Virus record (IMG/VR): IMGVR_UViG_3300025459_000003
Location: 62,001-126,000 of that record
Length of the DNA stretch: 64,000 nucleotides
Reading direction: 5' to 3' (one strand)
DNA from: a virus
Numbering within the stretch: position 1 is the first letter of the stretch; each line of letters starts with the position of its first letter. The position numbers and the translations under genes were made by a program. Below the pieces are notes generated by a model that was not told where the DNA came from, did no database searches, and saw only the letters and a list, made by a program, of their open reading frames with translations. Shown piece after piece: positions 25,033 through 33,677 of the stretch.

Positions 25033-25647
25033 ATGGACGACGTCCGTAGCAATGTCCCAGCATCCCTTCCGTCAATCCCCTCGAAGAAGGAGCCTGAAAA
25101 GGCCGAAGAAGCTCCAAACAAACCCAATCGTTTCTTGCAGATAGCTCCCGACAAGATGGAGCTGCTGGAAGACATCGTGAACGAGCTCAATGACCGCAGG
25201 GAGGCCCAGGAAAGGAGGATGGCCAGGAAGATAGCGGAGGCCCTCCTCGACATCCTGGCCGAGCAGCCCGAAAAGCTGAAGGCCATACTGCTTTCCCTTG
25301 GGATCATTGGCGACAAGGAGGCCAAGCCCACGAGCTCGCCTCGCCCAATCCCCGAGTCGGTCCCCGAGCTGGTCCCCGAGCCGGTGGCGGAGAACCCCAG
25401 CCACGAGATCGCCCCGCCCGAGGACAAGCCCGCTCCGTCCGCCGCTCCCGAGAAGGAGGAAAGGCCTCCCCAGGCTAAGAGGGGCTCCCCGGAGTACAAG
25501 GCCAGAAAGAAGTTCGACCAGAAGAACTACGAGCGCAGGAAGAAGGGGCTTCCCCCCCTTCCCAGGCCCGCCTCCTGGACCATCCCGGGGACGGCGTCCC
25601 CGGAAAACGAGGAAGGCTCGGCCCAGGATGTTCCGGAGGATGGCTAA
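25033..25647 (+). CDS. Proline/glutamate-rich 204-residue protein
   Basis: ATG 25033 follows GGAGGT by seven bases; the longer frame from 24964 lacks an SD. A helical region (residues 40-95) is followed by a low-complexity Pro/Glu/Ser stretch and a basic segment. A TATTGT with GTG before it (near 24966-24974) may be its promoter. No family recognised. Confidence 0.55.
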   Translation: MDDVRSNVPASLPSIPSKKEPEKAEEAPNKPNRFLQIAPDKMELLEDIVNELNDRREAQERRMARKIAEALLDILAEQPEKLKAILLSLGIIGDKEAKPTSSPRPIPESVPELVPEPVAENPSHEIAPPEDKPAPSAAPEKEERPPQAKRGSPEYKARKKFDQKNYERRKKGLPPLPRPASWTIPGTASPENEEGSAQDVPEDG

Positions 25648-25696
25648 CTACTTTATTTATAAGCATTTAAGGTAAATCTTCATTTTGCGGGAAAAC

Positions 25697-25731
25697 TCGG
25701 GGCGGACCGCTGAAAATAGCGTTCGCCCCCG
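25697..25731. terminator. GC hairpin, possible terminator without clear T run
   Basis: GGGGCG pairs with CGCCCC around an AT loop (GAAAAT), with some inner pairing (CCGCT/AGCG). The bases that follow are C-rich rather than T-rich, so it may be a pause or mRNA-end hairpin rather than an intrinsic terminator. Confidence 0.35.
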
Positions 25732-25754
25732 TCCGTCCCCCTCCCAAGGGGGCC

Positions 25755-26558
25755 GTGGCGGCGGCCAAGGAAGGATACTCGGGGGATGCGTTCTACGTGT
25801 CCGGGGATGGGCACTTCGTCGGGGACGACGGGTTTACGGTGCCGTGCGACTTCGGGGAGTTCTACGAGCGCTTCCCCAACTACGTCCGCAACTGGGTGAA
25901 AAAAAGGCTGTATTCCCATGCCTCGGACGAGGACATCGAGGACTGGGCCCAGGACCTCCTCATCCACCTCCAGTTCCTTCCCTCGGAGTCCAAGCACCGC
26001 GAGGCCGGGAAGAAGGACGTGATCCAGACCTTCGACCCGTTCAAGCAGTACGGGGCCTCCGAAAGGAGGTTCAGGAACTACATCAACTTTTGCCTCGGTA
26101 ACAAGTTCCGCACGGTCGGGAGCAAGTTCTCCAGGAACCCGCTGAGCCATAGGGACAACATGTCCTTTACATGCGAGGACGAGGGGGAGAACGACATGCA
26201 GGGCCCGAACGCCTCCAGCGAGTACGTCTACAAGCATTCGGCGTGGCTCTCGAAGGGCAGTCAGAGGCTGTTCAAGAAGCAGGAGGATCGCATCCTGGCC
26301 TCGGAGTTCATCGACTTCGTGGCCGGAAGGGAGCCCTCGGTCGCCCCCTTCCTGCACGCCGTGGAGGAGGCCGGGGGGAGCTTCGCCGACGCCCGGCGTT
26401 TCTGGTGCATGACCTGCCAGGGCCTCGCCAACACCGTGGCGATCAGGTCCGGGCTGCACGAGGGGCACGCCATCGGGATCGACCAGAAGCTGTTCAACCG
26501 GTTCAGGAACAAAGTCAGGGAACTGGCTGCGAGGTTTGCGGAAAGGAAGGGAAGCTGA
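25755..26558 (+). CDS. Sigma-factor-like protein
   Basis: 267 residues from GTG 25755. Residues 35-75 read YVRNWVKKRL then DEDIEDWAQDLLIHLQ, and later IQTFDPFKQY with FRNYINFCLGNKF, which resembles region 2 of sigma70/ECF factors. The C-terminal part, where region 4 would lie, is divergent and I cannot see a clear helix-turn-helix. A phage-encoded sigma-like factor would switch host RNA polymerase to phage promoters. Uncertain. Confidence 0.45.
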   Translation: MAAAKEGYSGDAFYVSGDGHFVGDDGFTVPCDFGEFYERFPNYVRNWVKKRLYSHASDEDIEDWAQDLLIHLQFLPSESKHREAGKKDVIQTFDPFKQYGASERRFRNYINFCLGNKFRTVGSKFSRNPLSHRDNMSFTCEDEGENDMQGPNASSEYVYKHSAWLSKGSQRLFKKQEDRILASEFIDFVAGREPSVAPFLHAVEEAGGSFADARRFWCMTCQGLANTVAIRSGLHEGHAIGIDQKLFNRFRNKVRELAARFAERKGS

Positions 26559-26560
26559 GC

Positions 26561-26887
26561 ATGCCGGACAGGCCGAAGTGCGGGCATTGCGGGGAGCCGC
26601 TGGGCGGGAGGTACGGAGGCAGAGGGGAATACGCCTACATAAGGTGCGGATGCGAGGGGCAGGTGATCGAGTTGGCGAAGGACATCTGCCAGACCGACTA
26701 CGGGAGGCGGACCCTCTGGTCCGCCTTTGCGGGCGACCAGAGTGAGTATACGCCGGTGTACCCCTGCATCGTGGGCGGCAGGAGGGTCCGGGACGTGTTC
26801 CGCTACTTGGTCGGAACGTTGGACGACGACATCAACTGGAAGAGGGTGTTCGAGGCCGTATTCGGGAAGCACGAGGGGAGGCTGTGA
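26561..26887 (+). CDS. Zinc-ribbon protein, 108 residues
   Basis: Starts two bases after the sigma-like gene. It has CGHCGEPLGG and a second Cys pair CGC about 20 residues on, a short zinc ribbon, followed by a helical C-terminus. Likely co-translated with its upstream neighbour. No function assigned. Confidence 0.5.
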   Translation: MPDRPKCGHCGEPLGGRYGGRGEYAYIRCGCEGQVIELAKDICQTDYGRRTLWSAFAGDQSEYTPVYPCIVGGRRVRDVFRYLVGTLDDDINWKRVFEAVFGKHEGRL

Positions 26888-26943
26888 CGGTATGAAATGC
26901 TATGTGACCTCAAAAAACCCCCGAAAACCGACCTCCTTCGCGG

Positions 26944-26949
26944 TATAGT
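26944..26949 (+). promoter_or_regulatory. -10 element TATAGT
   Basis: CGG-TATAGT followed by GGAGG at 26957 and GTG 26967. The CGG or CCGG before the -10 recurs at 10575, 58609 and 62515, suggesting an extended -10 promoter class of this phage. Confidence 0.6.
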
Positions 26950-26966
26950 ATAAGCGGAGGACGAAC

Positions 26967-27428
26967 GTGGACCACATGATAACGCTTGTCTACCTGAAAA
27001 TCCAGCCTGCCAGCAAGCCGCTGACTCTGGTCTATTCCGGGATTCTTGTCTACGATGGGCACTTCAAGAAAAAGAGTGCCGCATGCCACCTCTCCGTATA
27101 CGATGGCTCCGACCTGCGCGTGCTGGTCGCCACGGAAATTCCCGAGAACGAGGGGCTCAGCATCACCAACGGTATAGAGTACGTCGCCGTGGCGGCGGAG
27201 GAACTGCTCAAGCTTTCCCACGTCTTCGGCAAGCGCGGGGCCGACAAGCCGTCCGTCCTGATCGAGCACTACACACCCGAAAGCTACGAGGGAAGGGGCC
27301 GCGGGGAGGACTTCTCCGTGATCGGGTTCGGGGCGGAGAAATGCCGCATGCGGTACTACGGGGAACCGGAATGGACGCCCATCGGCAGGGCGGAGGTCGA
27401 ACGCCTGATCGGGAGGGGCCTTGCCTAA
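26967..27428 (+). CDS. Unrecognised 153-residue protein
   Basis: GTG 26967 has GGAGG at a good distance (ATG 26976 is the alternative). Predicted alpha/beta with no known motif. Its TAA overlaps the TTG start of peptide deformylase, so the pair is coupled and transcribed from the TATAGT promoter. Confidence 0.5.
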   Translation: MDHMITLVYLKIQPASKPLTLVYSGILVYDGHFKKKSAACHLSVYDGSDLRVLVATEIPENEGLSITNGIEYVAVAAEELLKLSHVFGKRGADKPSVLIEHYTPESYEGRGRGEDFSVIGFGAEKCRMRYYGEPEWTPIGRAEVERLIGRGLA

Positions 27429-27999
27429 GGAACCCAAGGAAACGTTCTCCGTCCCCGGCCCGTCCTTCGGGCCGCTGTCCATCGTCCTGTGGGACGACCC
27501 CATCCTGTCCACGCCCTGCCCTCCGGTCTACCCGGAGGAGTTCGGGGAGGGCCTGAAAGACCTCGGAGAGAGGATGCTAAAAAGTTTGGGGTCAAACGGG
27601 ATAGGGCTATCTGGTCCGCAGGTCGGCATATCCAAGAAAATATTCGTGATGGACCTTAAAAAGATTGAAAGCAAAGGCAAGGGAGTTATCATAGCGGTCA
27701 ATCCAATGGTGGCTCCTTTTGGGAAGTACGAGATGCAAAACGAACAATGCCTTTCCCTACCGGGAATCAACGTGCCAGTGAATAGGCAAAACCAATGTAC
27801 ACTGACGTACCACGACCCATTAACAGGTGAAATGAAAATCCTGGAGCTATCCGGATTGGTCGCACGATGCGCGCAACATGAAAACGATCATCTTTTGGGC
27901 AAGCTGATTATTGACAGAACCACCCGCCAATGCAAGCGAGCGGCGCTTAGGCGACTAAAGAGTCAGAATGCTCGGCGACTGCCTTGCAAAGCCCAATGA
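27421..27999 (+). CDS. def: Peptide deformylase
   Basis: Removes the N-formyl group from new proteins, using a bound metal. All three signatures are visible: GIGLSGPQVG (motif 1, usually GxGLAAxQ), EQCLS (motif 2, usually EGCLS, Cys metal ligand) and QHENDH (motif 3, HExxH type, His 153 and His 157). 192 residues, normal for the family. TTG start with GGGAGGGG before it. From about 27570 the gene becomes AT-richer than its neighbours, suggesting transfer. Phage deformylases are known and may support virion or host photosystem-type proteins; the role here is unknown. Confidence 0.93.
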   Translation: MPKEPKETFSVPGPSFGPLSIVLWDDPILSTPCPPVYPEEFGEGLKDLGERMLKSLGSNGIGLSGPQVGISKKIFVMDLKKIESKGKGVIIAVNPMVAPFGKYEMQNEQCLSLPGINVPVNRQNQCTLTYHDPLTGEMKILELSGLVARCAQHENDHLLGKLIIDRTTRQCKRAALRRLKSQNARRLPCKAQ

Positions 28000-28045
28000 A
28001 AGCGGTTCACGGTGGTATGCGAGAAGGGTCCGAAAAAGGAGAAAA

Positions 28046-28333
28046 ATGAAGCCCCAAAAAGCGAAGGCGAAGCCCAAGCCTAAGCTGTACCTCCTGGTCT
28101 ACATCGGGCCGCTGGGCCTGAGCTGGACCGAGATAAGGGTACTGGCCAAGCCGCCGGAGAGCCTCTATTCCATCGGTCGCGGCGAGGGGCAGGCGCTCCT
28201 GTTCAAGCTGGACAAGTTCGACTGCTCCACCGAGTTCTTCGAGGCGCTCATGAATGGCCAAGTGGCTGCGGACCTTGCCAATTTCCACTTCAGGGTTAAC
28301 GTCGAGAATGCGATAAAGGCATCAAAAGACTAG
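28046..28333 (+). CDS. Unrecognised 95-residue protein
   Basis: ATG 28046 has AAGGAG seven bases upstream; the longer frame to 27968 overlaps deformylase. A Lys/Pro-rich N-terminus is followed by a predicted alpha/beta region. Ends in TAG (GAC-TAG-CTG). No family recognised. Confidence 0.5.
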   Translation: MKPQKAKAKPKPKLYLLVYIGPLGLSWTEIRVLAKPPESLYSIGRGEGQALLFKLDKFDCSTEFFEALMNGQVAADLANFHFRVNVENAIKASKD

Positions 28334-28345
28334 CTGGGGGAAAAC

Positions 28346-28516
28346 ATGACCACGATCACGAAGTAAATCGGCACCAACAAGGTGGAGGCCAACAGGCGCA
28401 CCGTTGACGAATCCGTATACGTCCGCATTACCTCCAAGGACAACGACAACGTTTACCTGGAATTGGACGAGCTCAGGCAGGTCGTCGCCCTGGCAAAGGC
28501 TGTGGAGAAGGCGTAG
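28346..28516 (+). pseudogene. Small gene with in-frame TAA at codon 7
   Basis: After ATG 28346 (GGGGGAAAAC before it) the frame has TAA at 28364-28366 and then continues as 49 well-formed codons to TAG 28514. The coding-like part begins IGTNKVEANRRTV and includes a VYVRITSKDND beta segment and a helical end. The TAA is one base from AAA/AAG (Lys). Either a nonsense mutation or start downstream; no in-frame ATG follows, so a decayed gene is most likely. Confidence 0.5.
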
Positions 28517-28519
28517 AAA

Positions 28520-29602
28520 ATGAGCAAGGAATCGTTCTCGCATCAGTTCGTCGACTACGCGGCGGGGAGGAAGAACCCCCCGCAGCTCACCGTGATGGTG
28601 GGGCCCGCCGGGTCGGGAAAGTCCACTGTGGCGAAGGCATGGGTCAACTGGGGGCAGGGCAAGGTCATACGGTTCAACCGGGACTCCCTCCGCTCCATGC
28701 TGTTCGGCGACTCCCCGTGGAACCACAGGAACGAGGACTTCGTTCGCAAGTACGAGGAGAATGGCGTGCGGCTGGCCCTGAGCAGGGGGCTCAGCGCCAT
28801 CGTGGACGACACCAACTGCACCGCCCGCCGCCGCCTCAGATGGGAGCGGATGGCCAGGGCGTCCAGGGCGGCGTTCGACCTCGTCCTGATGAACGCATCC
28901 GAGAAGGAATGCATCGAGAGGAACAAGGGGAGGACGGGAAAGGAGTGCGTCCCCGAGGAGGCCATAAGGCGGCAGTTCCAGAGGCTGCGGGAAGCGCCCG
29001 TGGTGCCCGCCGGATACGAGATCGTGGAGTTCAACCGGGCCGTGTGCGACTGGCAGGCCCTCCTGGCGACCGGGACCGGAGACGGGCTCGTCCTGCGGCT
29101 CCCCGAGGCCCAGGTCGTGTTCTGCGACGTGGACGGGACGCTTGCCGACCACGAGGGCGTGAGGGACCAGTACGACGAGAGCAAGGTCCTGCTGGACAGG
29201 TGCCGGGAGCCCGTGGCGGCATGGCTCAGGGCGCTCTACCCGACCCACAACATCATCATCGTAAGCGGGCGGCACGACACCTGCTGCGCCGACACCTGCG
29301 ATTGGCTGGAGGCCAGCCGGGCCCCCTTCGACTTCATCTTCATGCGGCCTGCGGGATCGGACGTCTCGGACCACATCGTCAAGCAGAACATCCTGGATGC
29401 CGTCCTGGCCTGGATTCCGAAGGATCGCATAGCCTTCGCCATCGACGACCGCCCCAAGGTCGTCGAGCAGGTATGGAGGGCGAACGGCATCAAGGCCTAC
29501 CCCGTGGGCGGGACCATCGAGCATTCCGCGACGTGCCCGTTCGAGGCGGACGGCAAGGGCTGGCGTCGCTGCCCCGGATGCGGGGCGCTGGAGGATTTTT
29601 AG
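28520..29602 (+). CDS. Polynucleotide 5'-kinase / 3'-phosphatase
   Basis: 360 residues like T4 Pnkp. The N-terminal kinase has P-loop VGPAGSGKST and the RFNRDSLRSMLFG and DDTN elements. The C-terminal HAD phosphatase has DVDGTLAD (nucleophile Asp), VSGRH, and DDRP. A short zinc-type tail (CPGCG) ends it. It heals RNA or DNA ends to 5'-phosphate and 3'-OH. In T4 it repairs host tRNA cut by the PrrC anticodon nuclease together with an RNA ligase; no ligase is seen in this window. It fits with the tRNA cluster and Thg1-like gene. Confidence 0.93.
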   Translation: MSKESFSHQFVDYAAGRKNPPQLTVMVGPAGSGKSTVAKAWVNWGQGKVIRFNRDSLRSMLFGDSPWNHRNEDFVRKYEENGVRLALSRGLSAIVDDTNCTARRRLRWERMARASRAAFDLVLMNASEKECIERNKGRTGKECVPEEAIRRQFQRLREAPVVPAGYEIVEFNRAVCDWQALLATGTGDGLVLRLPEAQVVFCDVDGTLADHEGVRDQYDESKVLLDRCREPVAAWLRALYPTHNIIIVSGRHDTCCADTCDWLEASRAPFDFIFMRPAGSDVSDHIVKQNILDAVLAWIPKDRIAFAIDDRPKVVEQVWRANGIKAYPVGGTIEHSATCPFEADGKGWRRCPGCGALEDF

Positions 29603-29622
29603 GAATTTTCGAGGAACTCTCG

Positions 29623-29748
29623 ATGATTATCAATGGCAAGTCGTACCCGATGAACACTTGGCTGTACATACGCAGCCGGTTCCTATTTCAGTACCTCTGG
29701 ATGAAGCACAACTTTCCGACACTCGCCAGATACTACTGGGAGGCTTGA
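29623..29748 (+). CDS. Aromatic 41-residue protein
   Basis: ATG 29623 with GAGGAA upstream. A Trp/Tyr/Phe-rich short product (YIRSRFLFQYLWMKH). Its TGA overlaps the next ATG (TGATG). Codon use is AT-richer than the kinase gene. No family recognised. Confidence 0.5.
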   Translation: MIINGKSYPMNTWLYIRSRFLFQYLWMKHNFPTLARYYWEA

Positions 29749-29927
29749 TGGCAGGAAACGAATTGCACATCTCGGAAAGCGAGCCACCATCTTCTTCCCC
29801 CGAGACCGTCCTCGTCAGGGCGGTCAACGGGGCCACGGGAAGGGTGGTGTACTTGCGGCTGTCAAGGAAGTGGTACGAGGAAATCCTATTCTTTTCGGGA
29901 GGATACAATGAAGAACCAGAAGCATGA
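29748..29927 (+). CDS. Unrecognised 59-residue protein
   Basis: ATG 29748 follows GGGAGG and overlaps the preceding stop; the longer frame from 29658 lacks an SD. Contains VRAVNGATGRVVYLRLSRKW, a beta-rich segment. Overlaps the next gene's start. Confidence 0.5.
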   Translation: MAGNELHISESEPPSSSPETVLVRAVNGATGRVVYLRLSRKWYEEILFFSGGYNEEPEA

Positions 29928-30198
29928 CAGGATCGCCGCCGAGGCGTTGGTCGAGGTCGTAAAGCTCACCGAAGCGGTGGAGTGTGCGGCATGCCACAAC
30001 AAGGGCGGCCTGTTCCTGCGCCTCTCCCAGGAGGTGCCGAACTGCGCCGGGACGAAGCCGATACCGGTCGTGGCCTATGTCCACCTCGACTGCATCATCG
30101 CGGAGGTCAACATGGGCAGCGGCCGGGTCGTCCGGGCGTCGCGGGCGGGGGACCGGATAGTGTGCCTCCTGGGCGAGCCGCCGGACTACGATTCCTGA
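29908..30198 (+). CDS. Cys/His-containing 96-residue protein
   Basis: CAACHNKGG early and YVHLDC later form a C-x2-C ... H-x2-C pattern that could bind zinc. ATG 29908 has GGGAGG upstream. Lies in a chain of small overlapping genes. Confidence 0.5.
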   Translation: MKNQKHDRIAAEALVEVVKLTEAVECAACHNKGGLFLRLSQEVPNCAGTKPIPVVAYVHLDCIIAEVNMGSGRVVRASRAGDRIVCLLGEPPDYDS

Positions 30199-30211
30199 AA
30201 GGTGGCCTCCG

Positions 30212-30415
30212 ATGAAAAGCCACACGCTTAGCACCCTGAGGCGGGCCCTGGCCAGGGGCAACAAGGTGGCCGTGGGATGGTTCCTCGCTCCGGATGGCGG
30301 GACGATAAGCGAGGGGAAGACATTCTCCGATTATCCGTCATTAAAAGCCTATGTTAAAGTCAACGGCTTCCATGGCGACTGCTTTGTAATTAGAAACGAG
30401 AAGAAGGGGCAATGA
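30212..30415 (+). CDS. Unrecognised 67-residue basic protein
   Basis: GGTGGCCTCCG precedes the ATG, a modest SD. Basic N-terminus, then a beta-rich region. The stop overlaps the next ATG (ATGA), so it is coupled to the following gene. Confidence 0.45.
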   Translation: MKSHTLSTLRRALARGNKVAVGWFLAPDGGTISEGKTFSDYPSLKAYVKVNGFHGDCFVIRNEKKGQ

Positions 30416-31191
30416 CCAATCTCCAGGACAAGGAATACGAGGACGATCATGGAAAGCCCGTACCGGCAGAGAAGGTAACCTGCCTCGGCTCCTATACCCA
30501 TCACTGCGACGGGTTCTTTCAATGGACCTGCGGAAAATGCGGGGTGCAGCACAACAACCGCTGGTGTCATATAAGCGGCATCGTGTGGTACTGCGGAACG
30601 CCCCGGACAATCTACCTTGTCGGCACCAACGCAGATGGGCTCGCAAACACCAAGATCGTCTATGACGATGGCTGCGGGGCGCTCAACCTGCTGGTCCGCA
30701 CCAACTGCAAGGAAATCACCGAGTCCTTGGTCAAGAAATGGGAGGAGACGGAGCGCTGGAAGGAGAACGAGAAGCTCAGAGGTATCGTCCATTTCAACGA
30801 GGAAAAGCTCAACGAAATCAGGAGGGAAGTCGTCAATGCCGTATCCCAGGCCCTGAACTCTGCTATCTATCTGACGGAGAAAAAAATGAAAGACAACAGG
30901 GAAACCCCGAAGGAGTTCGCCCAGTGGGTGCGAAACTGGCAGGCGGGCCTGACGCAGGCATTCCACGGGAACTTGAGGATGGCGCTGGATGCCCAGAACT
31001 GCCTCGAACACCTGACGGGAGACAAGAAATCCATATTGGACAGGATGAATGCCCTGTTCGACAAGGAGACCGTCAAGGTAGCGTACAAGCTGTACTATGG
31101 GAAAGTTCCCGAGGCGTATGCCGACCTGTGGGCGACCGTGAGGCCGCACGGCAAGGACGAGAGGTTCTACGAGGACGGAAAGGGGGAGTGA
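30412..31191 (+). CDS. Zinc-knuckle protein with helical C-terminus, 259 residues
   Basis: The N-terminal 60 residues carry YTHHCDGFFQWTCGKCGVQH, a Cys/His cluster; the C-terminal 150 are charged and helical with coiled-coil character. The stop TGA overlaps the next ATG. Unrecognised. Confidence 0.5.
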   Translation: MTNLQDKEYEDDHGKPVPAEKVTCLGSYTHHCDGFFQWTCGKCGVQHNNRWCHISGIVWYCGTPRTIYLVGTNADGLANTKIVYDDGCGALNLLVRTNCKEITESLVKKWEETERWKENEKLRGIVHFNEEKLNEIRREVVNAVSQALNSAIYLTEKKMKDNRETPKEFAQWVRNWQAGLTQAFHGNLRMALDAQNCLEHLTGDKKSILDRMNALFDKETVKVAYKLYYGKVPEAYADLWATVRPHGKDERFYEDGKGE

Positions 31192-31562
31192 TGGACAGCG
31201 ACGGCGAATTCAGGATGTGCTTCCCGTCCTTCGAGGAACTGGGGATGTCCGGCGACGCGTCCCTGTTCAGGATCGTCCGCATGGGGCAGCGCCAGGGATG
31301 GGACGAGTGCGCCAAGCGGATGGAGGACAGGCTCAGGGAGGCCGAGACGGAGCGGGACCTCGCCCTCCGGGCTGGCAACGAGGTATTGTTCCAGATGCGC
31401 AGCATCCTCGCGTCGCTCGGGGCTGACGGACGGGGCTTCGAGCGGAAATACGTGCTGAAGTGCGAGGCCATCGCCGAGAAGGCGGCGAAGGACGTCCTGC
31501 TCACGACAAGGAAGCCCAAAGGGGGCTGCCATGCGCCGATCCTGGTCATGGGGGAGGGATAG
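31191..31562 (+). CDS. Unrecognised 123-residue protein
   Basis: AGGGGGAG lies just before ATG 31191, which overlaps the previous stop. Predicted helical with a charged middle. The gene ends in GGA-TAG three bases before the in-frame ATG of the next gene, so stop read-through would fuse the two. Confidence 0.5.
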   Translation: MDSDGEFRMCFPSFEELGMSGDASLFRIVRMGQRQGWDECAKRMEDRLREAETERDLALRAGNEVLFQMRSILASLGADGRGFERKYVLKCEAIAEKAAKDVLLTTRKPKGGCHAPILVMGEG

Positions 31563-31565
31563 AAA

Positions 31566-32447
31566 ATGCTGGGCTCGCTCTTGAAGGCTGGAGACTCCGT
31601 AACGATCACCATCGAGAAGGAAAGCCGGGAATGGGGATACAACCCCTGTCCGGACGGGACCACCGCCACCGTCGTCGGATTCGAAGAAACCTACCATGGC
31701 CGCCTCCTTGGGCGGGCACCAGGAGTGTACGTCAACGAATTCTGGGTCAGGCTCCGCTTCGCTGACGGGAAGGAGCACACCGAGTTCGCCGGGCGCATCG
31801 AGCTGGCCGACAAGGAGGAGTCCGAAAGGCGGATTGCCGCCTACCGGGAGGCGCTGCGGCTCGACCCCGACTATTGGAAAGGCACCCAGCAGCGTCTACG
31901 GGACCTTCCGGAGACGCCGTTCTGGGAGATGGACTGGGTCAGGGCAGCCAGGACGTCGGGGGTGGTGAGCATCTACGAGCACATGCCCCCCAGTTGCAGG
32001 CCCGAAATACTCCAGGTCGTGGGCATCGACTACCACCACCTTGCCACGAAATGCCTGGACGGCTCCAAGTTCCCAGCCTACCGGATTTCGAGCAAGGTCG
32101 GGGCGGGATGGGACACCTCGGCCAAGGATGACGACCTCGTCCTGGAGGAAAGGGGGCCGGTCTGGAAGTACTACCACAAGGAGCCCCTCAGCTTTTCCTC
32201 CCTCAAGGAGGAGGGCAACTTCTTCGACTGGGTCGGAGAGGCCGAGGAGGTCCGGAACCCGACCACCGGCCAGTACGCATGGACGAAGGAAGAGGCGCTG
32301 GAGGCCATACGAAAGGGCGTCGCCCACGGGTTTTCCGCCTCGAACGGCCTTTTTGGGGACGGTCCCTACATCAGCGTCAAGCGGTTCAAGGACCCCGGGC
32401 TGGGCGCGAGGATCGCAATCGCCACGCTGGAGGGCTTCAGGGAATAA
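31566..32447 (+). CDS. Unrecognised 293-residue protein
   Basis: An N-terminal beta-rich domain (residues 1-80) resembling a small barrel is followed by a longer mixed region with many Trp and Tyr. GGGAGGGATAG upstream includes the SD. No catalytic motif seen. Confidence 0.5.
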   Translation: MLGSLLKAGDSVTITIEKESREWGYNPCPDGTTATVVGFEETYHGRLLGRAPGVYVNEFWVRLRFADGKEHTEFAGRIELADKEESERRIAAYREALRLDPDYWKGTQQRLRDLPETPFWEMDWVRAARTSGVVSIYEHMPPSCRPEILQVVGIDYHHLATKCLDGSKFPAYRISSKVGAGWDTSAKDDDLVLEERGPVWKYYHKEPLSFSSLKEEGNFFDWVGEAEEVRNPTTGQYAWTKEEALEAIRKGVAHGFSASNGLFGDGPYISVKRFKDPGLGARIAIATLEGFRE

Positions 32448-32470
32448 AGAATCGGGAGCATACACCAAAA

Positions 32471-32646
32471 TGACAATTGGAATGAACAATGCCAAGAGTT
32501 CCGCTCCGGCGAACCTAGTGCTTCCAAAAGCAACCAAGGCCCCCAAAGCCATTGGTAAATCTGTGTCCGTAACCTTAAATGTTGAACTGCGGATACTTAT
32601 TTTGACTACGGGTTCATGCCCAACGGGCTTTCAGAAGTCCAGATAA
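32471..32646 (+). CDS. Possible small basic protein, 58 residues
   Basis: ATG 32471 lacks a good SD and the sequence (Lys/Ala/Pro-rich) is compositionally plain, AT-richer than neighbours. It may be an unexpressed spacer. Confidence 0.25.
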
Positions 32647-32711
32647 GGTAGGGATAAGCCATGTGCCAGCTTTGACCGCAGGCGGCAGCGGCGGTCGCCG
32701 CAGGGACGGGG

Positions 32712-32813
32712 ATGGCGATGGTCTGGTGGAAGCACTGGGCATACAAGGCGCTGGGCCTCCTGAGGCTGGCCAGGTCGTGGGCGAGGGGACTGCATGGGAC
32801 AAAGCAAAGTTAG
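32712..32813 (+). CDS. Possible 33-residue Trp-rich peptide
   Basis: MAMVWWKHWAYKALGLL begins an amphipathic, cationic peptide. GGGACGGGG lies upstream, and the frame overlaps the start of the next gene. Short and therefore doubtful. Confidence 0.3.
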   Translation: MAMVWWKHWAYKALGLLRLARSWARGLHGTKQS

Positions 32814-33051
32814 CTTGCGGAAGCTGACCATAGTCGAACGGCTATGGATATGGGTCTTTTTGTGCAGGAGCCATGCTTGGGGGAAACCGAAAACCCTCGG
32901 ATGTGTGCCCTACCCGGCCCCGTTCGATTCCCAACAGTCATGCGAAAAGTGCGCATCTATGCGCCTTTACGATTTCAAGTCCATGCGACCCGGACCGTGT
33001 TTTGACCTTTCCTACAACGCAGAGGGATGGGATGGACTATGGCTCAAATAA
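32794..33051 (+). CDS. Unrecognised 85-residue protein
   Basis: ATG 32794 follows GAGGGGAC. A CEKC pair and several aromatic residues are present. Its end overlaps the start of the next gene by 13 bases. Confidence 0.4.
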   Translation: MGQSKVSLRKLTIVERLWIWVFLCRSHAWGKPKTLGCVPYPAPFDSQQSCEKCASMRLYDFKSMRPGPCFDLSYNAEGWDGLWLK

Positions 33052-33638
33052 AGGACTCTAGCACAAACCGCAGCCGGTTCGTTATGCATTACCTGCTCAA
33101 CGACTTCCAGGATTCGTCAGCGGAGTTCACGGTGAAGCTCGCCGGAATCCTGAAGGAGCACTTTCCCAGGGACCTGTTCTTCCAAGGGGGGATTCCCTAC
33201 CCTGCGGGCTTCGTTCCGGGAAAATGGCCCTTCCCGCCCGCCTCGATAGCCATGCCCCCGGGCGTCGCCCCCCATTCTTTGCTGATCGGGATCGGGACCG
33301 GCGGGAACGTGGCATGCGAGATGCAGGACGATTCGAGGTTCTCGGGTGTCTCCGTGTTCGCCGTTTCCATGCCTTCCGGGATCGACACCCATCCAGGAAA
33401 GGGTTCCCGCGTCGACCTGAAGGGCTCCCGCGACGGGACGTACGGCCCTTCCGTGCTGCTGCGGCACCACAGAACCCCCAACCCCAATTCCATCCAGATA
33501 TACCTCCTGCCGTGCCTGGCCCACGGGCCCGGGCTTGCTGCATACGCCATAGCCTACCTGATCGGGGAGTACCTGATGCGGGAGGACATATGCGACTCCG
33601 TCATGGCGATAAGCGGCGTCTCCCCTTCCTCTCCATAA
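33039..33638 (+). CDS. Unrecognised 199-residue protein
   Basis: The start is taken at ATG 33039, with AGAGGGA upstream. A helical N-terminus is followed by a Gly/Pro-rich central part and a hydrophobic helix near the end (GPGLAAYAIAYLIGEYL). No family recognised. Confidence 0.5.
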   Translation: MAQIKDSSTNRSRFVMHYLLNDFQDSSAEFTVKLAGILKEHFPRDLFFQGGIPYPAGFVPGKWPFPPASIAMPPGVAPHSLLIGIGTGGNVACEMQDDSRFSGVSVFAVSMPSGIDTHPGKGSRVDLKGSRDGTYGPSVLLRHHRTPNPNSIQIYLLPCLAHGPGLAAYAIAYLIGEYLMREDICDSVMAISGVSPSSP

Positions 33639-33665
33639 TCCCTTGCCAAAGGCATCCGAGAAAGG

Positions 33666-33671
33666 TATAAT
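33666..33671 (+). promoter_or_regulatory. Consensus -10 TATAAT directly before ATG
   Basis: The -10 ends seven bases before the A of ATG 33678, the normal distance to the transcription start. The mRNA should therefore be leaderless. Confidence 0.65.
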
Positions 33672-33677
33672 ATGGGC

